Shown here: positions 34,807 through 46,100 of the stretch, piece by piece | Numbering within the stretch: the first letter of the stretch is position 1 | Layout of the letters: each line of letters opens with the position of its first letter | From: Capitella teleta | Lineage: Eukaryota; Annelida; Polychaeta; Capitellidae | Reading direction: 5' to 3' | Length of the DNA stretch: 64,000 nt | Assembly: GCA_000328365.1 (NCBI GenBank) | Contig: KB298168.1 | Span: 192,716 to 256,715 of the forward strand | Program-made: the position numbers and the translations under genes | The notes under the pieces: model-generated | Database searches by the model: none | The model's input: the letters and a program-made list of their open reading frames with translations, nothing else | Told to the model about the DNA's origin: nothing

Positions 34807-34973
34807 GAGACACAGAACAAGAGAATGAAAACGAGATATTGCACAATTTGTATAAACTGAAACTCTTTTAATGATATGAAGGCGAAGATCAAGGAAGAAA
34901 CACGATTGTATATTTTCAAACAAGGATTAGGCCCTAAACCTTCTTTGATATTTTAAATATGGTCTCCATAGAA

Positions 34974-35060
34974 ATCATAACGGTAGAAATGCGTTATGAT
35001 AACATGTAGATCACAACGCACTCCACTACCTTGTGATTCACAATGAAAGTGCGTTATGTT
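34974..35060. other. CGTTATGAT motif cluster 4
   Basis: Exact copies at 34974-34982 (minus) and 34992-35000 (plus), plus CGTTATGTT at 35052-35060. The last copy overlaps the 3' coding end of receptor gene A (coding starts at 35054 on the minus strand). Confidence 0.6.
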
Positions 35061-35772
35061 TTAGAAGGCATTGTGATGGATTCTGAGGTGTCGGATGTTG
35101 TCGAGGCAATCGTTCGAGCTGACGCCTCTCGCGTCTGACCACGCAGGATGGTCTCGTCACCCAGGAGGCTGAAGTAGGCTTTGGTGAGCGGATGGAAGAG
35201 TAAGAGTGTCGTTATCACAATCGCCGAGAGGAAAAGCCAGAAAAACAACCTGTCCACCACTTCGGCCAGGTGTCGCCACTCTCGGCCCCACTCCTCCTCC
35301 AAGCGCTTCACGTCGACCTTCTCTCTGGGCGCGTCGTCTGCATAACTGAAACCGCTGCTGTAGTGCACCCCATGCGGATTCACGAACACGTTGTTTCCAC
35401 CGCCGCCATGTGAATTCGATCTCGTAGCTGTTGATTTCTTCGCTCGGTTGTTCGTTTGCGCTGGCGACCCGTTGCCTAAGGTACCGTTGAGTGAGGCCAA
35501 TATTCCTATCTGCGATCCGATCGCTTGACCAAGGCTGTTTGGAGTAACTCTGTACTTGCTGTTATTGTCCATTTCATCATCGCTGTCGAACGCTGAGCTG
35601 GACGACGGAGGTTGATATTGACACATGCACAGGAGACGCGCGAGGTAGACGAGCACTAGACGTCGCAGCCACTTGGGAACAGGTCTGTCCGTGATGTGAT
35701 GCAAGTTCAAAATAAACACGGTTAGCACCATCGATAGGGTCGTGATGGCCATGGTGCATGTCAGGTAGATAC
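35054..35772 (-). CDS. nAChR-like gene A exon 6 (M3, cytoplasmic loop, M4)
   Basis: Acceptor CGCAG before 35772. Encodes residues 322-559: IYLTCTMAITTLSMVLTVF (M3), an amphipathic VKRLEEEWGREWRHL before M4, then M4 and the tail, with TGA at 35056-35054. Confidence 0.95.
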
Positions 35773-36322
35773 CTGCGAAGGGGTCAACAGAAAGGTCAAT
35801 GAAGTGAGCGCTTTAATTACGTACATTATTTCCACATGACATTATTTTTACCAGGTTTAGAATTCTCACATTTTTCACATTTTAACGCTGCTGTAGCACA
35901 GTGTCTATTTCACTGGCTGACCTGAGCAGCCTCAGTGCAACGTACACATAATACGGATGCACGTTTCCCTCGTGTGGGAACGACAGGGGACAATCATGAC
36001 CCAATACTAGATTTTCTTCGTGCCATATAAAGACCTCTCCGGATGACTGATGACGTCATTATGTCTTTAGTGTGAGGAAAGTATCGCGCGTTGGCGGAAG
36101 TGGCTACGATGGGAAATATACGCAGCAAAAGACAGTGAATATTAGCAGCGACGAATTGTCGTCTTTGATTTAATATTCATACCTCAAGGGTGAGATTTAC
36201 GACCGTGACAGCGCGTGCCACAATTTAACACGTGTAATTTTGCCATAAATCTACAACCTCATTAAGCCCAGTTTGCTAAATTATGTAATGTGGTTTAATT
36301 GTCCATAATAGACGTACCATTC

Positions 36323-36419
<97 letters not shown>

Positions 36420-39400
36420 AGCGTTATTCTGGTGTATACAGAGCAGCATGTCTTACCGAGGAGGGGGATGTGGTCAGATGTTTTCGGAATACTGTCCGTG
36501 ACGTTGAGCAGGAAGATCCGGAAGGACAGAAGGACGACCACCCCGATCTGGACTTTTTGCGCGGGCGTACAGAAGAAGATGGACAGCAACAACACCGATG
36601 TCATCAAACTGGGCAGGATGACGTTCATGATGTAGAAAGTGTAGCGACGCTTCATGTAGAGAACGAATTGCACGTTTGCGAAGCGTTCCAAGGGACAACA
36701 CTCAAAGGCGAACTCCTCCCTGATCACCTCAGTCGTGTGGATTTCCCATTCCCCGTTCTCCTCGAACGAATCCATGTTGACGACGTCCTCCATGTTCGTG
36801 AGGTTCATCTTCGTCGTATGGTAACTCCACGCCCCAAACACCAGGCGACACTTCTGCTCGTCGAATGGATAGTACGTGATGTCGATTTCACACACTGTTT
36901 TGAACACGCCACCCGGCTCCCAGTGCACTTTGCCCATGTTTGTCACGATCGCTCGGAACTGGCCGTAGTCGCCGTAGATACCGTCTGCCCTGAGGACGAA
37001 ATTAAATTTAAACACGCTGTAGCGAACAATGTCGAGGGTTTCGCTGCGTAATTATAGACTTGCACCCACTGCACAAGCGTAACCCTGGAGGGATCTTCGC
37101 GTATTTCGTGGAAGGAGCACTCATCACTTGGCGTCAGCTGTGATTTCCTCGTTGGAAGCTAATTCGGAATCAGAGCTGAACTGCATGTACGCTGAAGTAC
37201 GAGGACCGCGTGCTTAATGCTGAGTTTTGCTTACACGATTCGCCAAATTGATGACATTGTGCTCTTTGTGTATGACGGTGTACTCTTTTGTAAGGTAAAT
37301 GGGTTCAGATTTGAAGAGGTAGACGAGGGGTAGGAGTGTAAAGGGGTGCTGATCTACAGATTACGTAACATATACGATGAAATTATGAGGAAATCCGAGA
37401 GTAATGACCTATAATAGAAAGAGGATTATGTCGGAAGTACGTTGGGCCATGTATATTACAGTACATGTATATATATATATTTTGTACTTGTCATATGTAT
37501 ACTAATCATTGTACAATTCTTTGAGGGGTATTACTTAGTAGACCTTTGGCTTATTGCCAAATATTGCTTAGCTTTCCACAAGAGAGACCGACCCATTGAT
37601 GGAAGCAAATTCGGGTCGCCAAAGTTTCTTTGACTCGACGACGATCTCTGTGGGAGGGAGCTGCGTCGGGTCCCACCTCAGTCGTTCGTCATGCCATTCC
37701 TATTGAGGATATTACATAACATTCATGACGCTATATTTTTTTACTCACCAGAATGAGCAATCCCGTTGTACTTAGGACTTGATTGCGTAAGTTCTGCGAA
37801 AGATATAATTCAACTCGAAGCACTGAAAATAGCTCCACACTTCGGTAAATTTCGGATTCACGGAAAAACACGAAGCAAGAGATCGATTGAAGGACGGAAA
37901 CGGATATGGACATTCGGCAAACGATGGGATCCCGATTTCATCAGAGCGTGAAATATTTACTGTGCGTATATGTGTCCCCGTAGGTATTGCGTCATTTACA
38001 TTATCCCAAATCGAGTGCGTTTATTCGTATTCAAAACATGACAAAACTATCGGCTTTGAGTGAAGTTCGAAATGGACTCTGCTTTGTGGTATATTTTAGT
38101 TTAGAAAGTTGTACAACGAAGCTTTAGTTATAGATGAATGCGAGCAAAATCGCACGCAGGATATTTGTCCTTCAATCTTTGGAGGACAAATCCTATTTTG
38201 CGATTCATCTCATGATCTTTCTTTTGAACGCAGCGCCGTCACATGTAAGTCTCGCGAGACTTGGTTTGACACAAGCTAAGCAGAAAGAACAGCCGCGGAT
38301 TGATTCCAGAATTCTGGCTATTGTTTGACGAAATTGACGCGATGAGCGATGATCAAGGGGTCATTGACCAGTGAGGTGACCGGTCCAGCACTCACCAACT
38401 CTTGGACTTGTAAAAGGGAGAACTGCATGCGTACATCGACCGTATGCGAAGAATTTAGGACAGGTCTCGCAGAGGGGTTGTATCCGTCAAAGAGAAGACC
38501 CAAAAGCCGCTCTTCCTCGGATGGCCCGCGCGGTGTAATCCCTTCAGCTGCAAACGAATAAACATTATGACCTATTTATCAAACTGACTTCATTTTCCCC
38601 AACAGAACCAAACGCAGTGTTTTCCTTCTTTAACTGTGAACATTGAAATATTGCCGGGATGAGAGGTGAAAAGGATAAATTACCAGCAACCCACAAAGAC
38701 AAAGAAGTGATACACGAGGGCGTTCCCCAGAGAGAGGGAGAGGGGGCGTCTGTTCACATCACAGGGCGTCCCAGGAGGGGCACATGATCAGAGATGGGAG
38801 GGTGCGAGACACACGGAGGGTGTGAAGATCGACGGGTGTCCTGTAGGGAGGGTGGAGGGGGGCACCGATTGGGTGTCCTTGGGACTACAGGGCAATTGAT
38901 TTGTGAGGGTATTCCACTTGCATTTGCGATGAGTCACCAATACTCACCGTACCCCCCCCCCCATAAATGCACTTGCTCGGATACCCTTTTTTTAGGCAAT
39001 GAACAATGCAAGAATTTAGCATAACATTGCACGGGATGTTTGGCCCACCGTTTGCATCTGCCAAATGCAATCAATGTTTTTCTTAGGAGTTCAAGAAAGT
39101 TCCATGATTGTGGAGGTCTCTTATGCATGTACATATATCAATCGATCGAAGTAATCTTGCCTCAGGCAAACTCTTTTGTCTTTGAATCTTTGAAAAATTG
39201 GAAGTCAAATATGGAACAAAATGAGGGCGGATGCTCCCTTAGAAAGAGCATTAAATTGCGTTGGAAATATGCCTGTTATCCGAAATGAAGATATGAAAAG
39301 AGCATGGGGCGAAGCAAACAGCGCATCTTCTATGCTAAATCTTGATAAGTGGAGGCTTTTTCTTCGGATTACACTACGTTATTCGCAGTCATTTTGACAG

Positions 39401-42400
39401 AAATATGGGAATTGAAAAACAATGAGGACGTCTGGAGCAGCATTGGCTCTAATATAACGAGGGGTTATCTGCGAGCCCTGAAGAGCTATGCGTCGTACAT
39501 GGGCCAATATGTCCTGCTCAATGACCTCGTAAAGGGCTAGGGGTGACTCCATAAAACGGAACAGCTAGAGTCCAAATGTAACGTCGGGTTTTTGCTGCAA
39601 GTTGGAACAATACATTGGGGTTTTCAGGCAAGCCGGATTCCTTGGAAGACAGCTTAGTCCCGCTGCCTCTGCCTGTGCGTGGGTTAGGAAGGGGTGCCTA
39701 AGGCAGCTCTGGTCTTCGAGTGTTGCATCATCATGTTCCTGAAAGTTTACTAAGGCGATTCGCTTTACAAGTTACATAATGAACAAGTGATTTGTATTAA
39801 TAATATAGGCTAATATATATATAATATAACTTAATTTATAACGAACACAAGGTGAATTTGTCAACCAGGACATTATGTCATCATCAATACATCAATTAAT
39901 CCCATATTAATTGGCGGCTACCTTTAGGAGGATTGCGTTGGGCGCATAGCAACACCCTGCACTTCATCGAGGGTAACAGCAAAGGGGGAAACAAGGAGCG
40001 ATGGTTGAACGGCTTCGATTTTCTCCTCAGCTGAGTGGTGGTTCGAATTATTGATTTTATGATTTCAAGTCGATTCAATTGGCAGTGCAGTCCGATTGCT
40101 GGGCAGGGTGACCGGCAGGATGTTCACCCTGGCGGCTAGGATTGTGAAATTGTGTTGTTATGCAAAACATCAGCAACATTGTTATTATAAATTCGATCCT
40201 ATTACTGAATTATACTTGATTGTCCGTGTCTGTTGATCCGAGTTGATTTAATGGAAGTGACGTCAGTGAGGCACCCGACATGAATGACAGGAATTAAAGA
40301 CAACCGACTTACGCAGGACAATCGCGGCCAATGACCCCTCTTGATCAACCCAATCACCGATACTCACTGATGCGTCATCTTCCCGCTCTTTTGGAGCCCA
40401 GCTTGCTGACAATAAAACCGTGAAATTCAATCTATTAAGGGGTCTGGGGCCGCTTGTGGTCTCAACGGGGTCTAAGAGCCGCACCAAGGAATCCCTACAA
40501 ATTTGAGAAGTCCCAGGCGGAAACAAAAGTCATTAATGATGCATGCCGTCTTTGGTCATCCAAAGAGCGAAGCATTACAGTAATGCTTTTCGTTTCCTGG
40601 GGAACCCCAAAGAGTCTCCTTCATGTGTCTGTAGGCGTTATGATAGGCCCTTTGATTAACCATTGGCGTCGCGCAAAGGGAATGCATGTCCAGCGGCTAT
40701 GTCCATTTTGCCAAGAGGTCAATTACTTAGCTTGACCTTTTTGACCTAATTCACTGGAATGGACGGATCGACGATTGCACTCGACGACGAGCTAAAAAGC
40801 AACCTGGTGCATTAGCGGGGAATTCCAAAAGGAGTCTGGGGTGGAGGAGGAGCGAGCACTACTTTTACGCCCATGTTTTTAGCTCCTCTCGGTGAGACGA
40901 CTCGACACGCCTAATCATACACACCGGCGATAAAAGCTTATAATTAAATTCCGTATCACGTGGTCTGTACGCTATTTTTACTTGGCTGTGATGTTGTTGG
41001 GCCATGCACGCATGTGCAAAGCCTGCTGTCCCATAGTGGATTTATTTATTGCATCTCCAGGGTCCGTTGATCACCGGAAAAGATCAATCGCAACTGGTAG
41101 ACACCGCCTCAAAGAATCGCAGAACGACACCAATGGGAAAGGAGTGTCACTGCTGATGCCTTGCTACGGGTGACAGAGTACTAAAACACAGCACGCAGTT
41201 GCTTCGCCAACAACATAGTTAAACAACTCACATGAGGGTGTTAACTACTTATAACCCGTCAGCCACAATTCATGTTCACACCTCATCACAGAGACTATAC
41301 TAAGTACTCACTACCTTGAACACCGGAAAAGGCAGAAGAAAGAGATCCCTACATCAAAGACAAAAGGTCACTGAGTACACCAGATCCCATGGTTGTTAGA
41401 GGGAGATAATTACCCCGTTAATCATGACAAACGAGTGAGTAGAAACCCTTTGGAAACAATTGCTTTTTCCTTTATTGCCAATCGGGGCCTGCTAAAGGCA
41501 GGGGAGGACATTGGCGTTATCACGATGACAAGGCAAATAACGACGTTGGATGCAGCGCTGACATGCATTGGCCGTAAGCATGGAAGTAAAGTTGAAGGCT
41601 GATCACGTGACGGCTTAATGAACCAAGCAAAGACGTGCACGGATCTTCGATTGTTATCTGGTTGATTCTATTTCTCCTCCTCCTCCCCTCCTCCACCTCC
41701 CCATCACCTCCTCCCAACGGGCCATCAATCCATCTGATGGAAGCCGCTTCTGAGCCGGAGAATCCGCTGGCCACAAGTTGCGCTGCTGTCATCCAAGTTC
41801 TTCTTTTGGTCGCTGATGCGGCTTTTGGAGAACATGACAAACTGATAGACGAAGAAGCCAAGCATGTGCGGTGTTGGATCAAAGACTTCTTCAGTTAGGA
41901 TTCTTTGATTTGCAAACTTCTTATCCCTCTGATGACGTAAGATCTATCTGATCCCTTGGGGAGGAGACAAGCAGCGGGGGATACAATGATGAAATGAGTA
42001 AGCTTCCAAGAAGGCATTAAGTGAATTCTAGATGCCGCTGTTTGCCAACACAGAAGACATCTGCTTTAGGATAACTCGGGGACTTTTTTGCGTGTCTAAG
42101 GTAACTCTTCCACAAACCCCTTTCCTGGGTCATAGTAGGGGAGATGTAAAAGGAAATTGGATGAGTGCAGTGCCCTGGATGGCTGTGGAATGCTGCCATA
42201 GGTGGCAAGGGATTAGACATTCGATCGATGACTCTGAATATATATATATATACTCTCTTTGGTTTGGCAGAGTGGCATCATTATTATATCGATCTAACGG
42301 GTGACAAATTGGGCGGTTCAGCTATTGATTGCAGTACTAATCATATCACCGATAGCGAGTTATGGAGATTGATTGTGCTGTGGAATATTTAGCAATTATT

Positions 42401-43186
42401 ATTAATCAATCAGGAATGATTACGCTTCATTATCCGAGCTTGGAAAACAAGAGAACGATTAGTTTTTCATATACATGTATCTTTTTTACTAACCAATACT
42501 GATTCCAATATAAATCGCATGTATTCATGATTTCTTTTACACGTACATGCATCCCATTTACAACCTATACATAATCCGAAGTGAATTACAAAAAAATAAA
42601 ATAAAAATAAAAATGTTACTAGTGTAAGTGCATAACCAAAGATCGTACATCTTATCTCATCTTTTAAATCTTATCTGGACAGCAACCCCGAGCAATCCTT
42701 CATCGTTGTTGACCCGTCGCATTTTATCTCAGTTTCTTTATCAATGTCGGATGAGATCTTTGTCATCCTTGAGCCATTATCCATCTCTCAGACGCCACCT
42801 GCACCCCACCAATAGTACCATGCTCCAACCGGGCTTCCGTTCAGAAAACACAATTGCTCATTAAAAAAACGCCTAACGAGCGAAAACAATTCACTGATTG
42901 ATGGTCTGAGATTTGACATCAACAAAATATTTGAAATTATTTGTTTGTTATCGACATTCTCTTGTTCCCGACTTACAATTTGCCCGATTCACAATCAACA
43001 ATGAAATTGATATTTACAAAAACAATCGATTCCAGATTGAAGAACCGAGATAATGAACATACCTGATTCAGTGAAGATCTTCACACACGTCCACAGGTAC
43101 ACCAGTCCAATCACTCGAGGCAATCCTGGTCGAAACATTTCCAACCGCGAGCCTAAAATCTCGCCAATGTCCCGGAGCAGCCCCAT
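35054..43186 (-). CDS. Divergent nicotinic acetylcholine receptor-like alpha-type subunit, gene A (6 exons, 559 aa)
   Basis: Exons (minus): 43186-43063, 38547-38396, 37793-37749, 37699-37593, 36989-36457, 35772-35054; total 560 codons, all phases close. The intron pattern, including a 45-bp third exon, is that of nicotinic subunit genes. Signal peptide within 1-41; Cys-loop C176-C190 around EIDITYYPFDEQK; loop B Trp197; vicinal Cys240-Cys241, the alpha-type hallmark; M1-M3 from about 256 to 345; an intracellular loop with Ser and Gly runs; M4 RLFFWLFLSAIVITTLLLF; a roughly 40-residue tail. Loop A Tyr is Ile141, both loop C Tyr are Phe (238, 246), and the complementary-face Trp is Leu104. The pore reads QKVQIGVVVLLSFRIFLLNV: Gln at -1' (canonical Glu), Arg at 12', Asn at 17'. 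It should form a pentameric ligand-gated channel, but ligand and ion choice are uncertain. Neighbour gene B is a paralogue. Confidence 0.93.
36323..36422 (+). repeat. (CAAG)n microsatellite in nAChR-like gene A intron 5
   Basis: About 25 tetranucleotide units with one imperfection near 36400. It begins about 35 bases inside the intron from the exon 5 donor and keeps a reading frame open on the receptor strand. Confidence 0.97.
36457..36989 (-). CDS. nAChR-like gene A exon 5 (Cys-loop, loops B and C, M1, M2)
   Basis: Acceptor GTCCTCAG before 36989, donor GTAAGA after 36457. Encodes residues 144-320: the Cys-loop, AWSYHTTKM, EEFAFECCPLERF, and the pore helix ending DHIPLL. Confidence 0.97.
37593..37699 (-). 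CDS. nAChR-like gene A exon 4
   Basis: Acceptor CTCAATAG, donor GTCGGT (weak consensus), phase 0 in and 2 out. Encodes EWHDERLRWDPTQLPP and KKLWRPEFASIN, collinear with EWYDYRLRWNP and IWKPDIVLYNN of nicotinic subunits. Confidence 0.9.
37749..37793 (-). CDS. nAChR-like gene A exon 3 (45-bp microexon)
   Basis: Acceptor CGCAG and donor GTGAGT frame exactly 45 bases, the conserved size of this exon in nicotinic genes. Encodes NLRNQVLSTTGLLIL, aligned with DEVNQIMETNLWLKQ; the Trp of binding loop D is Leu. Confidence 0.88.
38396..38547 (-). CDS. nAChR-like gene A exon 2
   Basis: Acceptor TTTGCAG before 38547, donor GTGAGT. Encodes residues 43-92 including EEERLLGLLFDGYNPSARPV and NSSHTVDVRMQFSL, typical of mature nicotinic N-termini. 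Confidence 0.93.
38548..43062 (-). other. nAChR-like gene A intron 1
   Basis: 4.5 kb without a gene I can support on either strand. It contains one isolated copy of the CGTTATGAT motif (40636-40644) and short unassigned open frames. Confidence 0.5.
43063..43186 (-). CDS. nAChR-like gene A exon 1 (signal peptide)
   Basis: Donor GTATGT after 43063, phase 1, joins exon 2 in frame (TES|AEG). ATG at 43186 gives 41 residues; Met17 (MFRPGLPRVIGLVYLW) could be the true start and gives a more usual signal peptide. A good acceptor (CTTGTTTTTCAG) lies just before 43237, so this is probably an internal exon whose 5' part is UTR, with an untranslated exon further upstream. Confidence 0.75.
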
Positions 43187-46100
43187 GCATGAAATCGTGC
43201 GATCAGTGCGTTGTCTGCCTGCGGCACTGGGCAGCTGAAAAACAAGAGAGCGGGGTTAGCGCAAAGGCGGTGGTGTGTGCGCGTGTGATGATTATGTTCT
43301 GTGTTAGTGCTCAGGTAGTCAATGGAGCTGTCTTTGGGCTGAACGGTTCCTGCGCACGCTCTCTGTTTGATCCGGTTGTTAGCGTGTTCTATGTATCCTT
43401 TATATGCAAAAACATGGAGCTAACAGAATGTTGATTGTATAGAAGGAGGGACGGGTGCGGTATATCATGTATTATGAACAACACGTGGTGTCAGCTACAT
43501 GTATACTTTTAATGAATGCTTCATTCGTATTGATGCACAGACGCCTCTCAGGATGCCTCACAGCATAACATTGACGCCACGGCACACCACAGAAATGACG
43601 TCACAGCAACCGGAAGTACTCCTGCTAAATTCAGATCACTTTTATTTCTACAATGAGCATTTCACCAAGACTTGTTCATGTCTCGTTTCGTGTCTGTTTG
43701 CATGTTGACTGTCCAGCTGTTCCGGGTTGATTGTGGATTCACAATGAGTTGCAAATCTAATTGAGAGATGGCGATTCTTGAAGCCTCGGAGGGAAAACAG
43801 CCAGCGATTTATCAATGGCTTGATGTCCATGAACGTTGTTGAACTGAGGTCAACACAATGTTATGTAATCTTGGATCCCCGAAGAAACGTTTTCTTGCGC
43901 AATAAATACATAAAAAAAATACTGAAGTAGCAACTCAAGTCGAGTCGAAATGAAATATAGAATTGGACATGAAGTAAAAGGAATTTAAAAGATACATTCA
44001 GCCAAAAATGCACAGCCTGCAGCCACGACCATAATCCGGAAGTTGGAACCTCATATTTTGTACAATTATATGCACAAATAGTGATATGACCAGACGAAAT
44101 GATTGAAGTCATCATTGGGAAGTTGACAGAGCGGTGAACACAGATTAGAGCTAATTTCAGTTGTTTGGCAAAATCTCATCTGAATTATGTAATTCCGAAC
44201 AACCTTTTACAGTTGCGCACGTCACTATAAAGACTGAAAGACCAAAGATACTCTATCAAACATCCAAAGAAGTTCGTGGAAAAGGCATCGACGCCAAAAG
44301 ACATCGTTCCATGCAGAGCGGAAACGGAACAGAATAGTGCGAAGACGGGGGGAATGCAGATGAAGTGGAATTTCCAAGCGATTAAGTCCAAGGAACATCG
44401 TCATCCTTATTCGAGGTGTCCGCGTGACGCATGAGTTTCATCAGAACGGAATGAAAACGGTGACATTCATCACCCTTCTTTGAAACGGGAAGCAATGCTA
44501 GACAATTGATAAAATGGCGCAAAGAGGGCAAGGTCAACCATTTTGAATTACAGTGTAGTTGCTATGGGGATCATTTTCTGGTATTAGAACAATGTTAACA
44601 TTATTGAACGTCCGTAATGAGCTCATGGCTATGATGAACGGATAGTTCCCGTGTTAGTTTTGTCATTTTAATTTACTCTGGTCGACCCCCCCCCCCCCCC
44701 CCCGAAAGGGAAACAGAATACAACTAGATCCTTAACGCAGTTCACGCAAGCGCATCCGGTTCATTCACCTCAAAACCTAAAACGCATTTCTATTCTTGTT
44801 ACTCATAAATTGCATTTGCTTATGAAAAAATACCTTTCGCTGTTGTATTAACTATTAAGGCAGACACCACCGACACATAGGTGACAGGGAGAACGAAAAC
44901 CACAGCACCAAAAAATAGCCCAAAAAGAAGAAGAAATAAAGAAGAGGAGAAGGAGAAGATGAGAAGGAGGAAAGGAGAAGGAGGGAACCCTGGTGGGGAA
45001 ATTAGCACCTGTTTGTGGTCGCATCAGTGGAATACATCGATTGGTTTCGACGCTCTTTGTAATAGGTATATATCTCTATCTACTAAGTATATCTTTGTTT
45101 TGATTATCGGTTCTTATTACCTCCAATAACATTGGTACGTATAAAGCCCCTAAAAGGTATGAAATTACGAATGAGTAAGGAAATGGAAGAAATGTGCCAT
45201 AAATTGTAGTTTTTAGCCAAACATAGAAACAAATGATATAGAGAGGAACAATATAACTAGGATGATACAATAACAATTAAGTTTGCAATTACTTTTATTT
45301 TTCCAAGAATGAAAGAAACGCCTAATGTTATTGGGATTCAGCAAATAGAAAATTGCGCACCCTCCGGCTTGGAGCATCGCATCCTCTTTAGCGCCGTGTA
45401 AACCGATCCGACCCAAAGTGATTGGTTCACTATTTTTAACGTAATTCAATTTAAAAGCTTTATTAGAGGTTTGGAAATTTTTTCTTGTGAAACCGAAAGC
45501 TTAGCTCCCAAAAAATTCAATGCCATTATAACGTAATAGACATATTGTGTATGAAATTGACATGAACTACCTGATGAATCAGTTCATCTGGGGCAGATAT
45601 CGGGTGCGTTCCGGAGATCTGCAGTACGTACCAATAGGGACGTCAATGGGTTGACCCGTGTGATCTTGTTTGGGCAGTCGGAACACGTCCCACCAATAAG
45701 CGAGGTCACGGCGACCCAACGAGTGCAATGTTCTGTCTCGGTCACGTGAGGCGGCAGAATCATAACGTTGCTTCATCAAGTCATTGTAATTCTGGTCTCA
45801 AGGCAAAGATTACTTACGCTGTAGAATTGGAGATAATAAATGCACTCTGTGAGAGCATGAGTCAAATGTATAATGTTGAATGGGCTTGAACCTCAGAATG
45901 AGACAACAGCCGACCCACAAGGGTGACCCATAATACAGAGACATTACTCACACATTTGCAAATATAAGGGCGCATTCTTCGTGTTTATATGGCAATAATG
46001 TCGATTTAATGTGGTGACACGCTGACCTACTTTTGTACCACGTGACCATGACCCAATTTCGAAAGCGAGATTGCATAGCTATTTATCAAAGTCAACAGAA

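Noticed and set aside
40263-40526. Minus-strand 87-codon frame inside receptor intron 1
   Set aside because: No similarity to any nicotinic segment, no matching splice sites, and the flanking exons join in frame without it.
41728-41898. Minus-strand open frame with LGFFVYQFVMF inside receptor intron 1
   Set aside because: Hydrophobic stretch resembles a membrane segment, but there is no acceptor or donor in a usable phase and all six receptor exons are already accounted for.
45579-45779. Minus-strand frame with GRRDLAYWWDVFRLPKQDHT and a GTACGT donor-like end
   Set aside because: Could be an isolated exon, but nothing joins it upstream or downstream, and it overlaps an E-box and a CRE-like site that fit a regulatory reading equally well.
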